Shown here piece after piece: positions 1-6,890 of a DNA stretch of 64,000 bases. The position numbers and the translations under genes are program-made. Below the pieces are notes generated by a model. That model did no database searches. It saw only the letters and a list, made by a program, of their open reading frames with translations, and was not told the DNA's origin. The stretch lies in the NCBI RefSeq assembly GCF_006715145.1, contig NZ_VFMR01000001.1, positions 1,612,001 through 1,676,000 of the forward strand, read 5' to 3'. Numbering within the stretch: the first letter of the stretch is position 1; the number at the start of each line of letters is the position of its first letter. The stretch comes from Microbacterium sp. SLBN-146 (GTDB lineage: Bacteria > Actinomycetota > Actinomycetes > Actinomycetales > Microbacteriaceae).

Positions 1-140
1 CGTTCGTCAACGCCCCGACGACGCCGGATCCGGCCCTCGCCTACACGGCGGAGCGGGGTCAGCCGCGGCCTGCCACTGAGGCGGAGCGTGCCGATCCTCG
101 GGTGCTCATCGCCGGCACGACCCTGGAGGTGCGCCGGTGA
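1..140 (+). CDS. nirB: Nitrite reductase [NAD(P)H] large subunit NirB, C-terminal end only
   Basis: Only the last 45 codons lie in the window, read in frame from base 3 to the TGA at 138-140. The tail begins FVNAPTTPDP and ends LIAGTTLEVRR, which matches my memory of actinobacterial NirB C-termini. NirB is the cytoplasmic sirohaem and 4Fe-4S subunit that reduces nitrite to ammonium. The stop overlaps the GTG of nirD (GTGA), so the two are translationally coupled. The domains that would prove identity lie upstream of the window, so the call rests on the tail and on the nirD and sirohaem genes that follow. Confidence 0.75.
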   Translation, partial: FVNAPTTPDPALAYTAERGQPRPATEAERADPRVLIAGTTLEVRR

Positions 141-523
141 CTCTCGTGCAGCAGCAGCCCGCGGAGGCGAGGACGGCGCACAGCGCATGGGTGCGCGTGT
201 GCGCTGTCGCCGATCTCGAAACCGAGCGAGGTCGTGCAGCTCTCGTCGGCGACGTGCAGATCGCGCTCTTCCTTCTGCACTCGGGTCGAGTGCACGCGGT
301 GTCGAACCTCGATCCCTACAGCGGTGCGCACGTCATCTCGCGCGGCATCGTCGGTACGAGGCAGGACGTTCCGACCGTGGCATCCCCCATGTACAAGCAG
401 GTGTTCGACTTGCGCACGGGAGTGTGCATCGATCCGCGAGGCAAGGACCCGCAGATGCTGCAGGTGTGGCCCGCCGCCGTCGATGACGGGCACGTGCTGA
501 TCCGGATGGAGGGAGCGCGATGA
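137..523 (+). CDS. nirD: Nitrite reductase small subunit NirD
   Basis: This 128-residue protein has the Rieske-like fold of assimilatory NirD, with motifs such as VCAVADLE, ALVGDVQIALF and SPMYKQVFDLRTG. As usual for NirD it lacks the paired Cys-His motifs of a true Rieske centre; the only cysteines (in VCAV and GVCIDP) are not arranged to bind a cluster. It partners NirB in the cytoplasmic reduction of nitrite to ammonium. The GTG start overlaps the nirB stop, and its own TGA overlaps the next ATG, so it sits inside one polycistronic unit. Length and motifs fit the family well. Confidence 0.9.
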   Translation: MTLVQQQPAEARTAHSAWVRVCAVADLETERGRAALVGDVQIALFLLHSGRVHAVSNLDPYSGAHVISRGIVGTRQDVPTVASPMYKQVFDLRTGVCIDPRGKDPQMLQVWPAAVDDGHVLIRMEGAR

Positions 524-1752
524 CGACGATGCTCGGGGTCTCGCTGACGGGACGTCGCGTGGTCATGGTCGGAGGCGGAGCCGTCTCCGCGCGGCGCCTC
601 GCCCGCTTTCTCGCTGACGGCGCCGACGTCGTGGTCGTGGCGCCGGAACTCATCGACGGTATGCGTGAACTCGTCGAGGCTCACGGCGTGGACTGGTACC
701 CGCGAAGGGTGCGCGAGTCCGACCTCGACGAGGCGTGGCTCACTCACACCGCGACCGGTGACGCGCGTGTGGATGCCGCGGTCGCGGGCTGGTGCGAGCG
801 TCGCCGCATCCTGTGCGTCAACGCGTCCGACGGTGCCCACGGCAGCGCGCGCCTCGCGGCCGAGAGCCGCGCCGGTGATGTCGTCGTCGGCGTCGTGTCG
901 GACACCGGTGTCGACCCGGGGCGGGCAGCTCGCGTGCGGGATGCCGTCGCTGCCCGTCTGCGCGACGGTTCGCTGCCCCTCCGACGTCGTCGCCGACAGG
1001 GCTCTGGGCGCGTCGATCTCGTCGGCGGCGGTCCGGGTCCCATCGACCTCATGACGGTTCGTGGGCGCAGGCTGCTCGCTGAAGCCGACGTCGTCGTCGC
1101 CGACCGGCTCGGCCCGACCGATGTGCTGACCGAACTGGAAGACGGCGTCGAGGTCATCGACGTCGGCAAGCGTCCCGGGCACCATCAGATGACGCAGGAC
1201 CAGATCAACGCGCTCATCGTCGAGCTCGCGCTGGAGGGCAAGCGTGTCGTTCGGCTGAAGGGCGGCGATCCCTTCGTGTACGGGCGTGGCGGTGAAGAGG
1301 TTGCCGCGTGCCTCGCGGCAGGCGTCGCCGTCGAGGTCGTGCCAGGCCTCACGAGCGTCGTTTCGGTGCCGCAGGCAGCGGGCATCCCCGTGACTCACCG
1401 TGGTGTCTCGGCGGGAGTCCATGTCGTCAACGGTCAGGCCGAGATCACGGCGTCGACGCTCGCAGCACTTGCGGACGACTCCGTCACCACCGTCGTGCTC
1501 ATGGGTGTCGCGGCGCTCCCTCGGCTTGTCGAGGCCGCGCGCACCGCGGGCGTGTGCGCCGATCGGCCGATGGCCATCATCGAACGCGGACACACTCCGA
1601 CGCAGCGCACGACGCGGTCGACGCTCGCCAGGGTCGTGGAGGATGCGGCGAGGGCAGACGTGCGCAATCCTGCCGTCATTGTGATCGGCGATGTCACCCG
1701 AGCCGATCTCCTGATGTCCGTTCCCGAAATGGCAGGTGATCCCGCTCTTTGA
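520..1752 (+). CDS. cobA: Siroheme synthase: precorrin-2 dehydrogenase domain fused to uroporphyrinogen-III C-methyltransferase
   Basis: The 410-residue protein has two parts. Residues 1 to about 155 form a Rossmann domain with VMVGGGAVSARR, as in the precorrin-2 dehydrogenase part of CysG. From about 167 follows a tetrapyrrole methylase with VDLVGGGPGP, VRLKGGDPFVYGRGGEE and VVPGLTSVVSVPQAAG. It methylates uroporphyrinogen III twice with SAM and should oxidise precorrin-2 to sirohydrochlorin. At about 410 residues it is shorter than E. coli CysG (about 457). An arginine-rich linker (LPLRRRRRQG) joins the domains. Sirohaem is the NirB cofactor, so this gene supplies the reductase of its own operon. 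ATGA overlap with nirD. Confidence 0.9.
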   Translation: MTTMLGVSLTGRRVVMVGGGAVSARRLARFLADGADVVVVAPELIDGMRELVEAHGVDWYPRRVRESDLDEAWLTHTATGDARVDAAVAGWCERRRILCVNASDGAHGSARLAAESRAGDVVVGVVSDTGVDPGRAARVRDAVAARLRDGSLPLRRRRRQGSGRVDLVGGGPGPIDLMTVRGRRLLAEADVVVADRLGPTDVLTELEDGVEVIDVGKRPGHHQMTQDQINALIVELALEGKRVVRLKGGDPFVYGRGGEEVAACLAAGVAVEVVPGLTSVVSVPQAAGIPVTHRGVSAGVHVVNGQAEITASTLAALADDSVTTVVLMGVAALPRLVEAARTAGVCADRPMAIIERGHTPTQRTTRSTLARVVEDAARADVRNPAVIVIGDVTRADLLMSVPEMAGDPAL

Positions 1753-2909
1753 CCGACCCGACCCGCCCCGCACTCTCGGCCGCACTCGCCGGTACGTCGA
1801 TCGTCATCGCTGTCGATAGACGGTCGTCCGAGCTCGCTGCCGCGCTCGAGAGGCATGGAGCGCTCGTGCGCCACGCGCCGGCACTCACGATCGTCCCCCA
1901 CATCGATGACGAAGCGCTCATCTCGGCGACGCGCGCCCTCATCCAGACCCGTCCGGACGTCGTCGTCGCTACGACAGGGGTGGGATTTCGCGGGTGGATG
2001 GAGACGGCCGAAGAAGCAGGGATGCTCGACGAGCTGTACGCTGCGCTCGCGGGCGCTCAGATCGTGGCGCGCGGTCCGAAGGCGCGGGGCGCGATCCAGC
2101 AGGCGGGTCTCTCAGCCGACTGGGTGGCGGAGTCGGAGACCTCAGCCGAGCTCGGTGAATTCCTCCTCGCGGAGGGACTGGCCGGGCGGCGCGTCGCGGT
2201 ACAACATCACGGTTCTGGGGCGGACGGCCTGGACGACCTCTTCGCGGCCGCAGGCGCTGACGTGGTGAGCCTCACGGTCTACCGGTGGGGGCCGCCGCCC
2301 GACCCGGCGCTCGTCTCCCGTTCGGTCATCGCGACGGCGCACGGGGAGGTGGATGCCGTGCTGTTCACGTCCGCTCCGGGAGCTGCGGGATGGCTGGCTG
2401 CAGCGGAAGAGTGCGGCGTTCGCGAGCGGATCGTCGAGCTGTCGTCGATGCGGCGGCTCTTGCTCGCGGCCGTCGGGCCCATCACCGCCGCACCGCTTGC
2501 CGAAGTAGGAGCGAAGGTTCTCGTCGCCGAGCGCGGGCGACTCGGGTCCCTCGTGCGCGGCGTCGTGACCCACTTCGGAGGAGGTCACGCGCCATCCCTG
2601 CAGACCGGGTCGGGCCGCCTCGAGCTGCGCAGCACGGGCGCGCTGCTCAACGGGTCGATCGTTCCCCTGTCTCCGTCGGGGAACGCGGTGCTCCGTGCAC
2701 TGTTCGACGCGGCAGGGGGCGTCGTCTCGCGCCCGGAGCTGCAGTCCGTCCTTCCGCGGTCGATCGAAAATGCCCACGCCGTCGATGTCGCCGTCGGACG
2801 ATTGAGGGAGGCGCTCGGTGACCCGCGGCTGATCCGCACGGTCGTCAAACGCGGGTACCGACTCGATGTCGTCGAATCGGGGCTCGACGCGACGGAGCAG
2901 GAGTCGTGA
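1749..2909 (+). CDS. nnaR: NnaR-like regulator: HemD (uroporphyrinogen-III synthase-like) domain plus C-terminal winged helix
   Basis: The TTG start overlaps the previous stop (TTGA). Residues 1 to about 265 look like HemD (VIAVDRRSSELAAALERHG, VVATTGVGFRGWME, FTSAPGAAGWL). Residues about 285 to 380 are an OmpR-type winged helix (VAVGRLREALGDPRLIRTVVKRGYRL). This architecture is that of NnaR, the actinobacterial activator that works with GlnR on nitrate and nitrite assimilation genes. The position between sirohaem genes downstream of nirBD supports a regulator that could sense a tetrapyrrole intermediate. Whether the HemD half keeps catalytic activity cannot be read from sequence; a bifunctional HemD is the alternative reading. 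Confidence 0.8.
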   Translation: MTDPTRPALSAALAGTSIVIAVDRRSSELAAALERHGALVRHAPALTIVPHIDDEALISATRALIQTRPDVVVATTGVGFRGWMETAEEAGMLDELYAALAGAQIVARGPKARGAIQQAGLSADWVAESETSAELGEFLLAEGLAGRRVAVQHHGSGADGLDDLFAAAGADVVSLTVYRWGPPPDPALVSRSVIATAHGEVDAVLFTSAPGAAGWLAAAEECGVRERIVELSSMRRLLLAAVGPITAAPLAEVGAKVLVAERGRLGSLVRGVVTHFGGGHAPSLQTGSGRLELRSTGALLNGSIVPLSPSGNAVLRALFDAAGGVVSRPELQSVLPRSIENAHAVDVAVGRLREALGDPRLIRTVVKRGYRLDVVESGLDATEQES

Positions 2910-3598
2910 GCACGACGCTTGTCGCCTGCTCCCACGGCACGAACTCCTCGGCGGGTCGCCTCGCGGTGACGACGCTCGTGGAGGGAGTGGCCGCCCTCCT
3001 TCCCGACGTGCGAGTGCGCGAGGCGTTCGTCGACGTGCAGGATCCCCACGTCGCCGAGGTCGTCGATGCTGCGCTCGCCTCGGGGACGGCTGTCGTGGTG
3101 CCGCTGCTGCTCTCCACCGGGTATCACACGAAGGTCGACATCGCTCGGGCTGTCGGTGCGCATCCGGGGCGGGCCGCGGCGACGCGGGGTCTCGGTCCGC
3201 ATCCTCTGCTGACGGACATCCTGTGTGATCGACTGCGGGACGTCGGTCTCGTGCAGACGGATGCCGTCGTACTGGCCGCCGCGGGGTCGAGCGATCCCGA
3301 GGCGGCTGTCGATACGCGCGCGACGGCCGCGGATCTCGCACGACGCCTCGATCGGCCCGTCACGGTGGGTTTCGCCGCCGGTGCGGGGCCCGACATCGGC
3401 ACGGCGGTCAGTGAAGCGCGTTCGCGGGGAGCGTCTCGCGTCGTCGTTGCCAGCTACGTCCTGGCCCCGGGCTACTTCGCCGACCTCATCGCACGCAGCG
3501 GTGCCGATGTGGCGACGATGCCGCTCGCGCCAGACTCGCGCTTGGCGGAGATCGTCGCTCAGCGGTTCCGTGACTCACCGGGGCGCCATCACCTGTAA
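2906..3598 (+). CDS. Sirohydrochlorin chelatase (CbiX/SirB family)
   Basis: The 230-residue protein begins with LVACSHGTNSS; His10 fits the metal-binding histidine of class II chelatases. It has two tandem half-domains typical of single-chain CbiX/SirB proteins; the second starts near AAAGSSDPEA and lacks the histidine. It should insert ferrous iron into sirohydrochlorin, the last step of sirohaem synthesis, which completes the pathway begun two genes upstream. GTGA overlap with nnaR. It is the last gene of the operon; the next gene is convergent and ends 14 bp away. Confidence 0.85.
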   Translation: MSTTLVACSHGTNSSAGRLAVTTLVEGVAALLPDVRVREAFVDVQDPHVAEVVDAALASGTAVVVPLLLSTGYHTKVDIARAVGAHPGRAAATRGLGPHPLLTDILCDRLRDVGLVQTDAVVLAAAGSSDPEAAVDTRATAADLARRLDRPVTVGFAAGAGPDIGTAVSEARSRGASRVVVASYVLAPGYFADLIARSGADVATMPLAPDSRLAEIVAQRFRDSPGRHHL

Positions 3599-3612
3599 CG
3601 AGCAGCCGTACG

Positions 3613-4107
3613 TCAGCCCGCTGACGCTGCCGTCCGGCCGTCGGCGAATCGCGCCCGTGCGCGGTCGTGCCGGCGAGGAACGTCCACCCGCTCGGTCGCG
3701 AGGGAGAGGCCCATGGACGGCGTCCCGACATACATCGACTCGGCGGTGTCGACGAGGAACGTCTCGTGCCAGACGCCGACGGCGCCGGGCGCTTTGCGGG
3801 CGGCCTTGTTGAAGCGGGTCCACGCCGGCCGGTGTTCCTGCGTGGGAGAGGAGGCATACGCGTAGAGCTTCTCGACCGACGACCAGTACTGCACGACGTA
3901 GGGTCCGCGGGCCCCGACGAGAAGAGCGTGCCCGAGGAGACCCGAGTCGGGATCAGTGCTGAGCTCGCGCAGCATCCGGGGCATCGCCATGAAGGCGGGA
4001 CCCCACAGATCGGGCCGCCACCACTTGTTGATCGTCATTCCGATGTGGAAGACGACGAGTTCTCCGTCGTACTTGTGGGTCATGCGCCCCGGGTCGATCG
4101 TGGACAT
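3613..4107 (-). CDS. DUF4188-like protein (probable monooxygenase-type family)
   Basis: The 164-residue soluble protein contains VVFHIGMTINKWWRPD, a GHALLVGARGPYVVQYW segment, a region with HRPAWTRFNKAAR, and GVWHETFLV. These match what I recall of the DUF4188 family, sometimes named as monooxygenase; no reaction is assigned. It is divergent from a MerR-family gene, and the 73 bp between the two start codons carry two dyads that look like the MerR operators, so its transcription is probably controlled by that neighbour. The ATG at 4107 is preceded by an AAGGAG-type ribosome site in the antisense reading of 4108-4120. Confidence 0.6.
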   Translation of the reverse strand: MSTIDPGRMTHKYDGELVVFHIGMTINKWWRPDLWGPAFMAMPRMLRELSTDPDSGLLGHALLVGARGPYVVQYWSSVEKLYAYASSPTQEHRPAWTRFNKAARKAPGAVGVWHETFLVDTAESMYVGTPSMGLSLATERVDVPRRHDRARARFADGRTAASAG

Positions 4108-4124
4108 CGCCTCGCTCCTTGATG

Positions 4125-4162
4125 GATAGTGCTGCTATCTAGTGTTGGATAGTATCACTATC
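4125..4162. promoter_or_regulatory. Two dyad operators between divergent DUF4188 and MerR genes
   Basis: GATAG-N5-CTATC lies at 4125-4139 and GATAGT-ATC-ACTATC at 4148-4162, centred 23 bp apart, about two helical turns. They lie between the two starts, in an unusually AT-rich patch for this genome, so they probably overlap both promoters. MerR proteins bind such dyads; the assignment to the adjacent regulator is inference from position. Confidence 0.6.
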
Positions 4163-4180
4163 GAGTCAAGAGGTGAGTGG

Positions 4181-4792
4181 ATGCGGATTTCGGAACTGTC
4201 GGCCGCGAGCAGTGTGCCGGTGGCGACCATCAAGTACTACCTGCGCGAGAGACTCCTTCCCGAGGGGCGGCGTTCCTCGGCGACGCAGGCGACGTACGGT
4301 GACGCCCACGTCGCGAGGCTCGGGGTGATCCGAGCTCTCGTCGACTCCGGGGTCGGGATCGCCGGGGTGCGCAAGGTGATCGCCGTCCTCGACGATCCGC
4401 CCGACGATCCGTACGAGATCCTGGGTGCCGCGAACGGCGCCGTCACGCCGGAGGCGCCCGACGACATCGACCTCGGCGCGGCGAGCGCTCTCATCGACAG
4501 GATGGGCGGCGATGCCGATGCGTGCTTTCCCGAGCAAGTCGCGGCGGTCGCCCACGCGCTGGCGACACTCGAGCGGGCCGGCTTCGTCGTTCCTCCCGAC
4601 GTCATGACGGCCTACCTCAGGGGGCTCACGTCGATGGCGGATGCGGAGCTCGCCGCCACACCCATCGACTCGCCGGAGGAGTCGGTGCGCTACGTCGTGC
4701 TCGGCACGGTGCTCGTCGAGCCCCTCATCCTCGCCCTCCGTCGCGTCGCGGAGCAGATCGCCGCCGCCCGCCAATTCGGCGCCCGCCGCTGA
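4181..4792 (+). CDS. MerR-family transcriptional regulator
   Basis: The N-terminus MRISELSAASSVPVATIKYYLRE is a standard MerR winged helix, followed by a dimerisation helix and a C-terminal all-helical region of about 120 residues with no obvious metal-binding cysteine cluster (a single Cys in DACFPEQ), so an organic ligand is more likely than a metal. I chose the ATG at 4181 because AGAGGTG lies 6 bp upstream; an in-frame ATG-less extension to 4142 would run through the operator. The divergent DUF4188 gene is its likely target, and it probably represses or activates itself too. 203 residues. Confidence 0.8.
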   Translation: MRISELSAASSVPVATIKYYLRERLLPEGRRSSATQATYGDAHVARLGVIRALVDSGVGIAGVRKVIAVLDDPPDDPYEILGAANGAVTPEAPDDIDLGAASALIDRMGGDADACFPEQVAAVAHALATLERAGFVVPPDVMTAYLRGLTSMADAELAATPIDSPEESVRYVVLGTVLVEPLILALRRVAEQIAAARQFGARR

Positions 4793-4882
4793 CCACGGCC
4801 CCGGGCTGCGGCATCCGGACCCGCCATCCCCGGGCGCACGCCCCCTCGGATCGGCGTGCGGGCTGAGTGGCTCCTGCGGGTT

Positions 4883-4943
4883 GCCGAGAAGACGCGAACT
4901 GCTGGCAACCGGCCGGAAATCGTGCAGTTCAGGTCTTCTCGGC
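4883..4943. repeat. Dispersed palindromic element, copy 1
   Basis: Left arm 4883-4902 and right arm 4924-4943 pair at 18 of 20 positions around a 21-nt loop; the two mismatches form one internal bubble. The arms carry the core CGAGAAGAC and GAACTG shared with three other loci in this window. It follows the merR stop by 90 bp. No T-tract follows, so it is not a classical terminator. Confidence 0.85.
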
Positions 4944-4990
4944 GGATGGGTGCCGGGGTGGGCGGCCGCTGCGGGTTGACGCTGCGGGTT

Positions 4991-5051
4991 GCCGAGAAGA
5001 CGCGAACTGCGCGTTGCTGGCCCAAGACGGGACAGTTCGGGTCTTCTCGGC
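4991..5051. repeat. Dispersed palindromic element, copy 2
   Basis: Left arm 4991-5009 and right arm 5033-5051 pair at 18 of 19 positions around a 23-nt loop. The flank (GCTGCGGGTT before the left arm) resembles the flank of copy 1 (CTCCTGCGGGTT), so copies 1 and 2 look like a tandem duplication of a larger unit of about 108 bp whose loops have diverged. Confidence 0.85.
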
Positions 5052-5107
5052 GATGGGCGAGGGGCGATGGGCGAGGGGCGATCGGCGATAGGAGATGGGC
5101 TATGGGC
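5052..5107 (+). repeat. Degenerate 14-bp tandem repeat, four units
   Basis: Units at 5052-5065, 5066-5079, 5080-5093 and 5094-5107. The first two are identical (GATGGGCGAGGGGC); the last two diverge at 3 to 5 positions. It abuts the right arm of palindrome copy 2. Confidence 0.75.
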
Positions 5108-5165
5108 GGTGCGCGGGGGGTTTACATGGGGCGTGCGGGGTGCCGCAAGCGGTTGCAGGCGGCGA

Positions 5166-5206
5166 CGCCATCGGTTTTGATCGACGAACGATCCAATCCG
5201 ATGGCG
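5166..5206. repeat. Nested inverted repeat upstream of the radical SAM gene
   Basis: Outer arms CGCCATCGG (5166-5174) and CCGATGGCG (5198-5206) are perfect; inner arms GATCG (5179-5183) and CGATC (5189-5193) close on a 5-nt loop. Over 18 bp per arm 16 positions pair. It ends 65 bp before the radical SAM start, so it could be an operator or a 5' leader hairpin. Confidence 0.65.
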
Positions 5207-5271
5207 CGAGCCTGACGAACGAGACGTGAGAGCTCGCGCGCCGCGCGCGGCCACGGCGACGAGAGGGCACG

Positions 5272-6756
5272 ATGGGCATCGCGACCACACTGCGGCGGTT
5301 CGAATTGGACACCCGACCTATCCATCCCGACACGAGGCGGGCGCTGGACCGGCGGTGGGCGGAGCTCCCCGAGCACGCGAAGACCCCGAACCAGCTGCTG
5401 GGACGCTGCGCCGTCGGATGCGAGGGGACGCACGGCGTCTTCCCCAAGTGCAACCTCACCTGCTCGCCCTGCTACCACTCGGCCGACGCCAACAAAGTGC
5501 GCATCGACGGCGACCACACGGTCGACAACGTCAAGACGCAGATGGCGCTCCTGCGCGAGATCCGCGGGCCCCGCGCACACGCGCAGCTCATCGGCGGTGA
5601 AGTGAGTCTCCTCTCCGCCGAGGACCACGCGCAGGCGCTCCTCGCGATGCGCGCCGTCGGCCGCGAGCCGATGTCGATGACCCACGGCGATTTCGACTAC
5701 GACTACCTGCTCGACACGGTTCTCGACGCCGACGGTCGTCCGCGCTTCGACAAAGTGTCCTTCGCCGCCCACTTCGACTCGCTCATGCGTGGACGCCGCG
5801 GTGCTGTCCGTCCGCGCAACGAAGCCGAGCTCAATCCGTTCCGCGAGCGGTTCGGGCAGATGTTCGTCGACCTCAAGCGCGACCACGGCGTCAACAGCTA
5901 CCTCGCGCACAACATGACGGTCACTCCGTCGAACGTCGACGAGGTCGAGCAGGTCACTCGGGACGTCCTGGAGATGCCGTTCGACATGATGTCTTTCCAG
6001 CCGGCGGCGTTCATCGGCGACGACCGGCGGTGGCGCGAAGACTTCGGCGAGGTGACGATCGACGCCGTCTGGGAGCGCATCGAAAAGGGCGTCGGGCAGA
6101 AGCTTCCATGGCAGGCGACGCAGTTCGGCGACCCGCGCTGCAACCGTTCGACAGTCGGCGTGCGGGTGGGCGGAACGTTCGCGCCTCTCCTCGATGCCGA
6201 CGACCCGAAGGACATCGCGGCGCGCGACCGCTTCCTCGACCACTTCGGAGGGATGATCTTCGGCGATGTCCCCAAGGGGATCCTCGCCGTCAAGGTGCTG
6301 CGCGCGATCGCGGCGCACCCCGGTGACATCCCGCCCCTCATCGGTCTCGCGAGTCGCGTGCTGCGTCGTGCTGGGGGGCTCCGCCGCGTCGTCCGTGCCG
6401 CACGCCGTGGCAAGGTCTCGTTCAAGACGTTCGTGATCCATAACTTCATGGATGCCGAGCAGGTCGCACCCGCGTGGGACCTCATGGAGAAGGGCATCGT
6501 CGCCGAGGATCCGCTGCTGAAGGAGACGCAGGAGCGCCTCGGTGCGTGCATGTACGCGATGTCGCATCCCGAGGACGGCCGGCTCGTGCCGGCGTGCGTG
6601 CAGCACTCGGTGCTCGATCCGATCGAGAACGTCGAGCTCCGCCGCATCCTGCCGCTGCCGACCCCGCGGGACGGGATCGCGCCGCAGGTCGTCGCGCGTC
6701 CTTCGGGGCTGACGGCTGTCCGCTCGACGGGGTCGAAGGCTCCCGCCGCGACCTGA
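5272..6756 (+). CDS. Orphan radical SAM protein of unknown function
   Basis: The 494-residue protein carries the radical SAM cluster motif CNLTCSPC (C-x3-C-x2-C) around residues 61 to 68 and an IGGEVSLL segment that fits the SAM-binding GGE motif. Further cysteines lie just before it (GRCAVGCEGTHG) and near the C-terminus (GACMYAMSH and VPACVQHS), which could bind an auxiliary cluster. A 4Fe-4S cluster should cleave SAM to a 5'-deoxyadenosyl radical. There is no maturase, peptide or substrate gene beside it, so I cannot name the reaction. The ATG at 5272 has GAGAGGG upstream. Flanked on both sides by the dispersed palindromes. Confidence 0.8.
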   Translation: MGIATTLRRFELDTRPIHPDTRRALDRRWAELPEHAKTPNQLLGRCAVGCEGTHGVFPKCNLTCSPCYHSADANKVRIDGDHTVDNVKTQMALLREIRGPRAHAQLIGGEVSLLSAEDHAQALLAMRAVGREPMSMTHGDFDYDYLLDTVLDADGRPRFDKVSFAAHFDSLMRGRRGAVRPRNEAELNPFRERFGQMFVDLKRDHGVNSYLAHNMTVTPSNVDEVEQVTRDVLEMPFDMMSFQPAAFIGDDRRWREDFGEVTIDAVWERIEKGVGQKLPWQATQFGDPRCNRSTVGVRVGGTFAPLLDADDPKDIAARDRFLDHFGGMIFGDVPKGILAVKVLRAIAAHPGDIPPLIGLASRVLRRAGGLRRVVRAARRGKVSFKTFVIHNFMDAEQVAPAWDLMEKGIVAEDPLLKETQERLGACMYAMSHPEDGRLVPACVQHSVLDPIENVELRRILPLPTPRDGIAPQVVARPSGLTAVRSTGSKAPAAT

Positions 6757-6763
6757 ACGCGAC

Positions 6764-6790
6764 CTCCGCGAGCTCCGCGAGCTCCGCGAT
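6764..6790 (+). repeat. Three tandem 9-bp units after the radical SAM gene
   Basis: CTCCGCGAG, CTCCGCGAG and CTCCGCGAT follow each other directly, 8 bp after the stop codon and 15 bp before palindrome copy 3. Confidence 0.7.
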
Positions 6791-6805
6791 ACCCCGACCT
6801 CGACT

Positions 6806-6868
6806 CGCCGAGAAGACGCAAACTGCGCGAAATCGCCGCGGAGACGAGCGGTTGGGGTCTTCTCGGCG
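6806..6868. repeat. Dispersed palindromic element, copy 3
   Basis: Left arm 6806-6825 and right arm 6849-6868 pair at 17 of 20 positions, with the core CGCCGAGAAGAC perfectly conserved. It sits between the convergent 3' ends of the radical SAM gene and the ABC ATPase gene, where a bidirectional transcript-end structure would be expected. Confidence 0.8.
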
Positions 6869-6890
6869 GGTTGGCGTGCGGGATTCCGCG

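Larger units (their letters stand above)
4793..5271. other. Gene-free, repeat-rich intergenic stretch
   Basis: The 479 bp between the merR stop and the radical SAM start carry no convincing gene. They hold two adjacent copies of a 20-bp-arm palindrome (4883-4943, 4991-5051), a four-unit degenerate 14-bp tandem repeat (5052-5107), and a nested inverted repeat (5166-5206). Each is listed separately. Confidence 0.7.

Noticed and set aside
4142-4180. Longer N-terminus of the MerR protein
   Set aside because: It would be encoded by the operator dyad, and the ribosome site lies just before the ATG at 4181.
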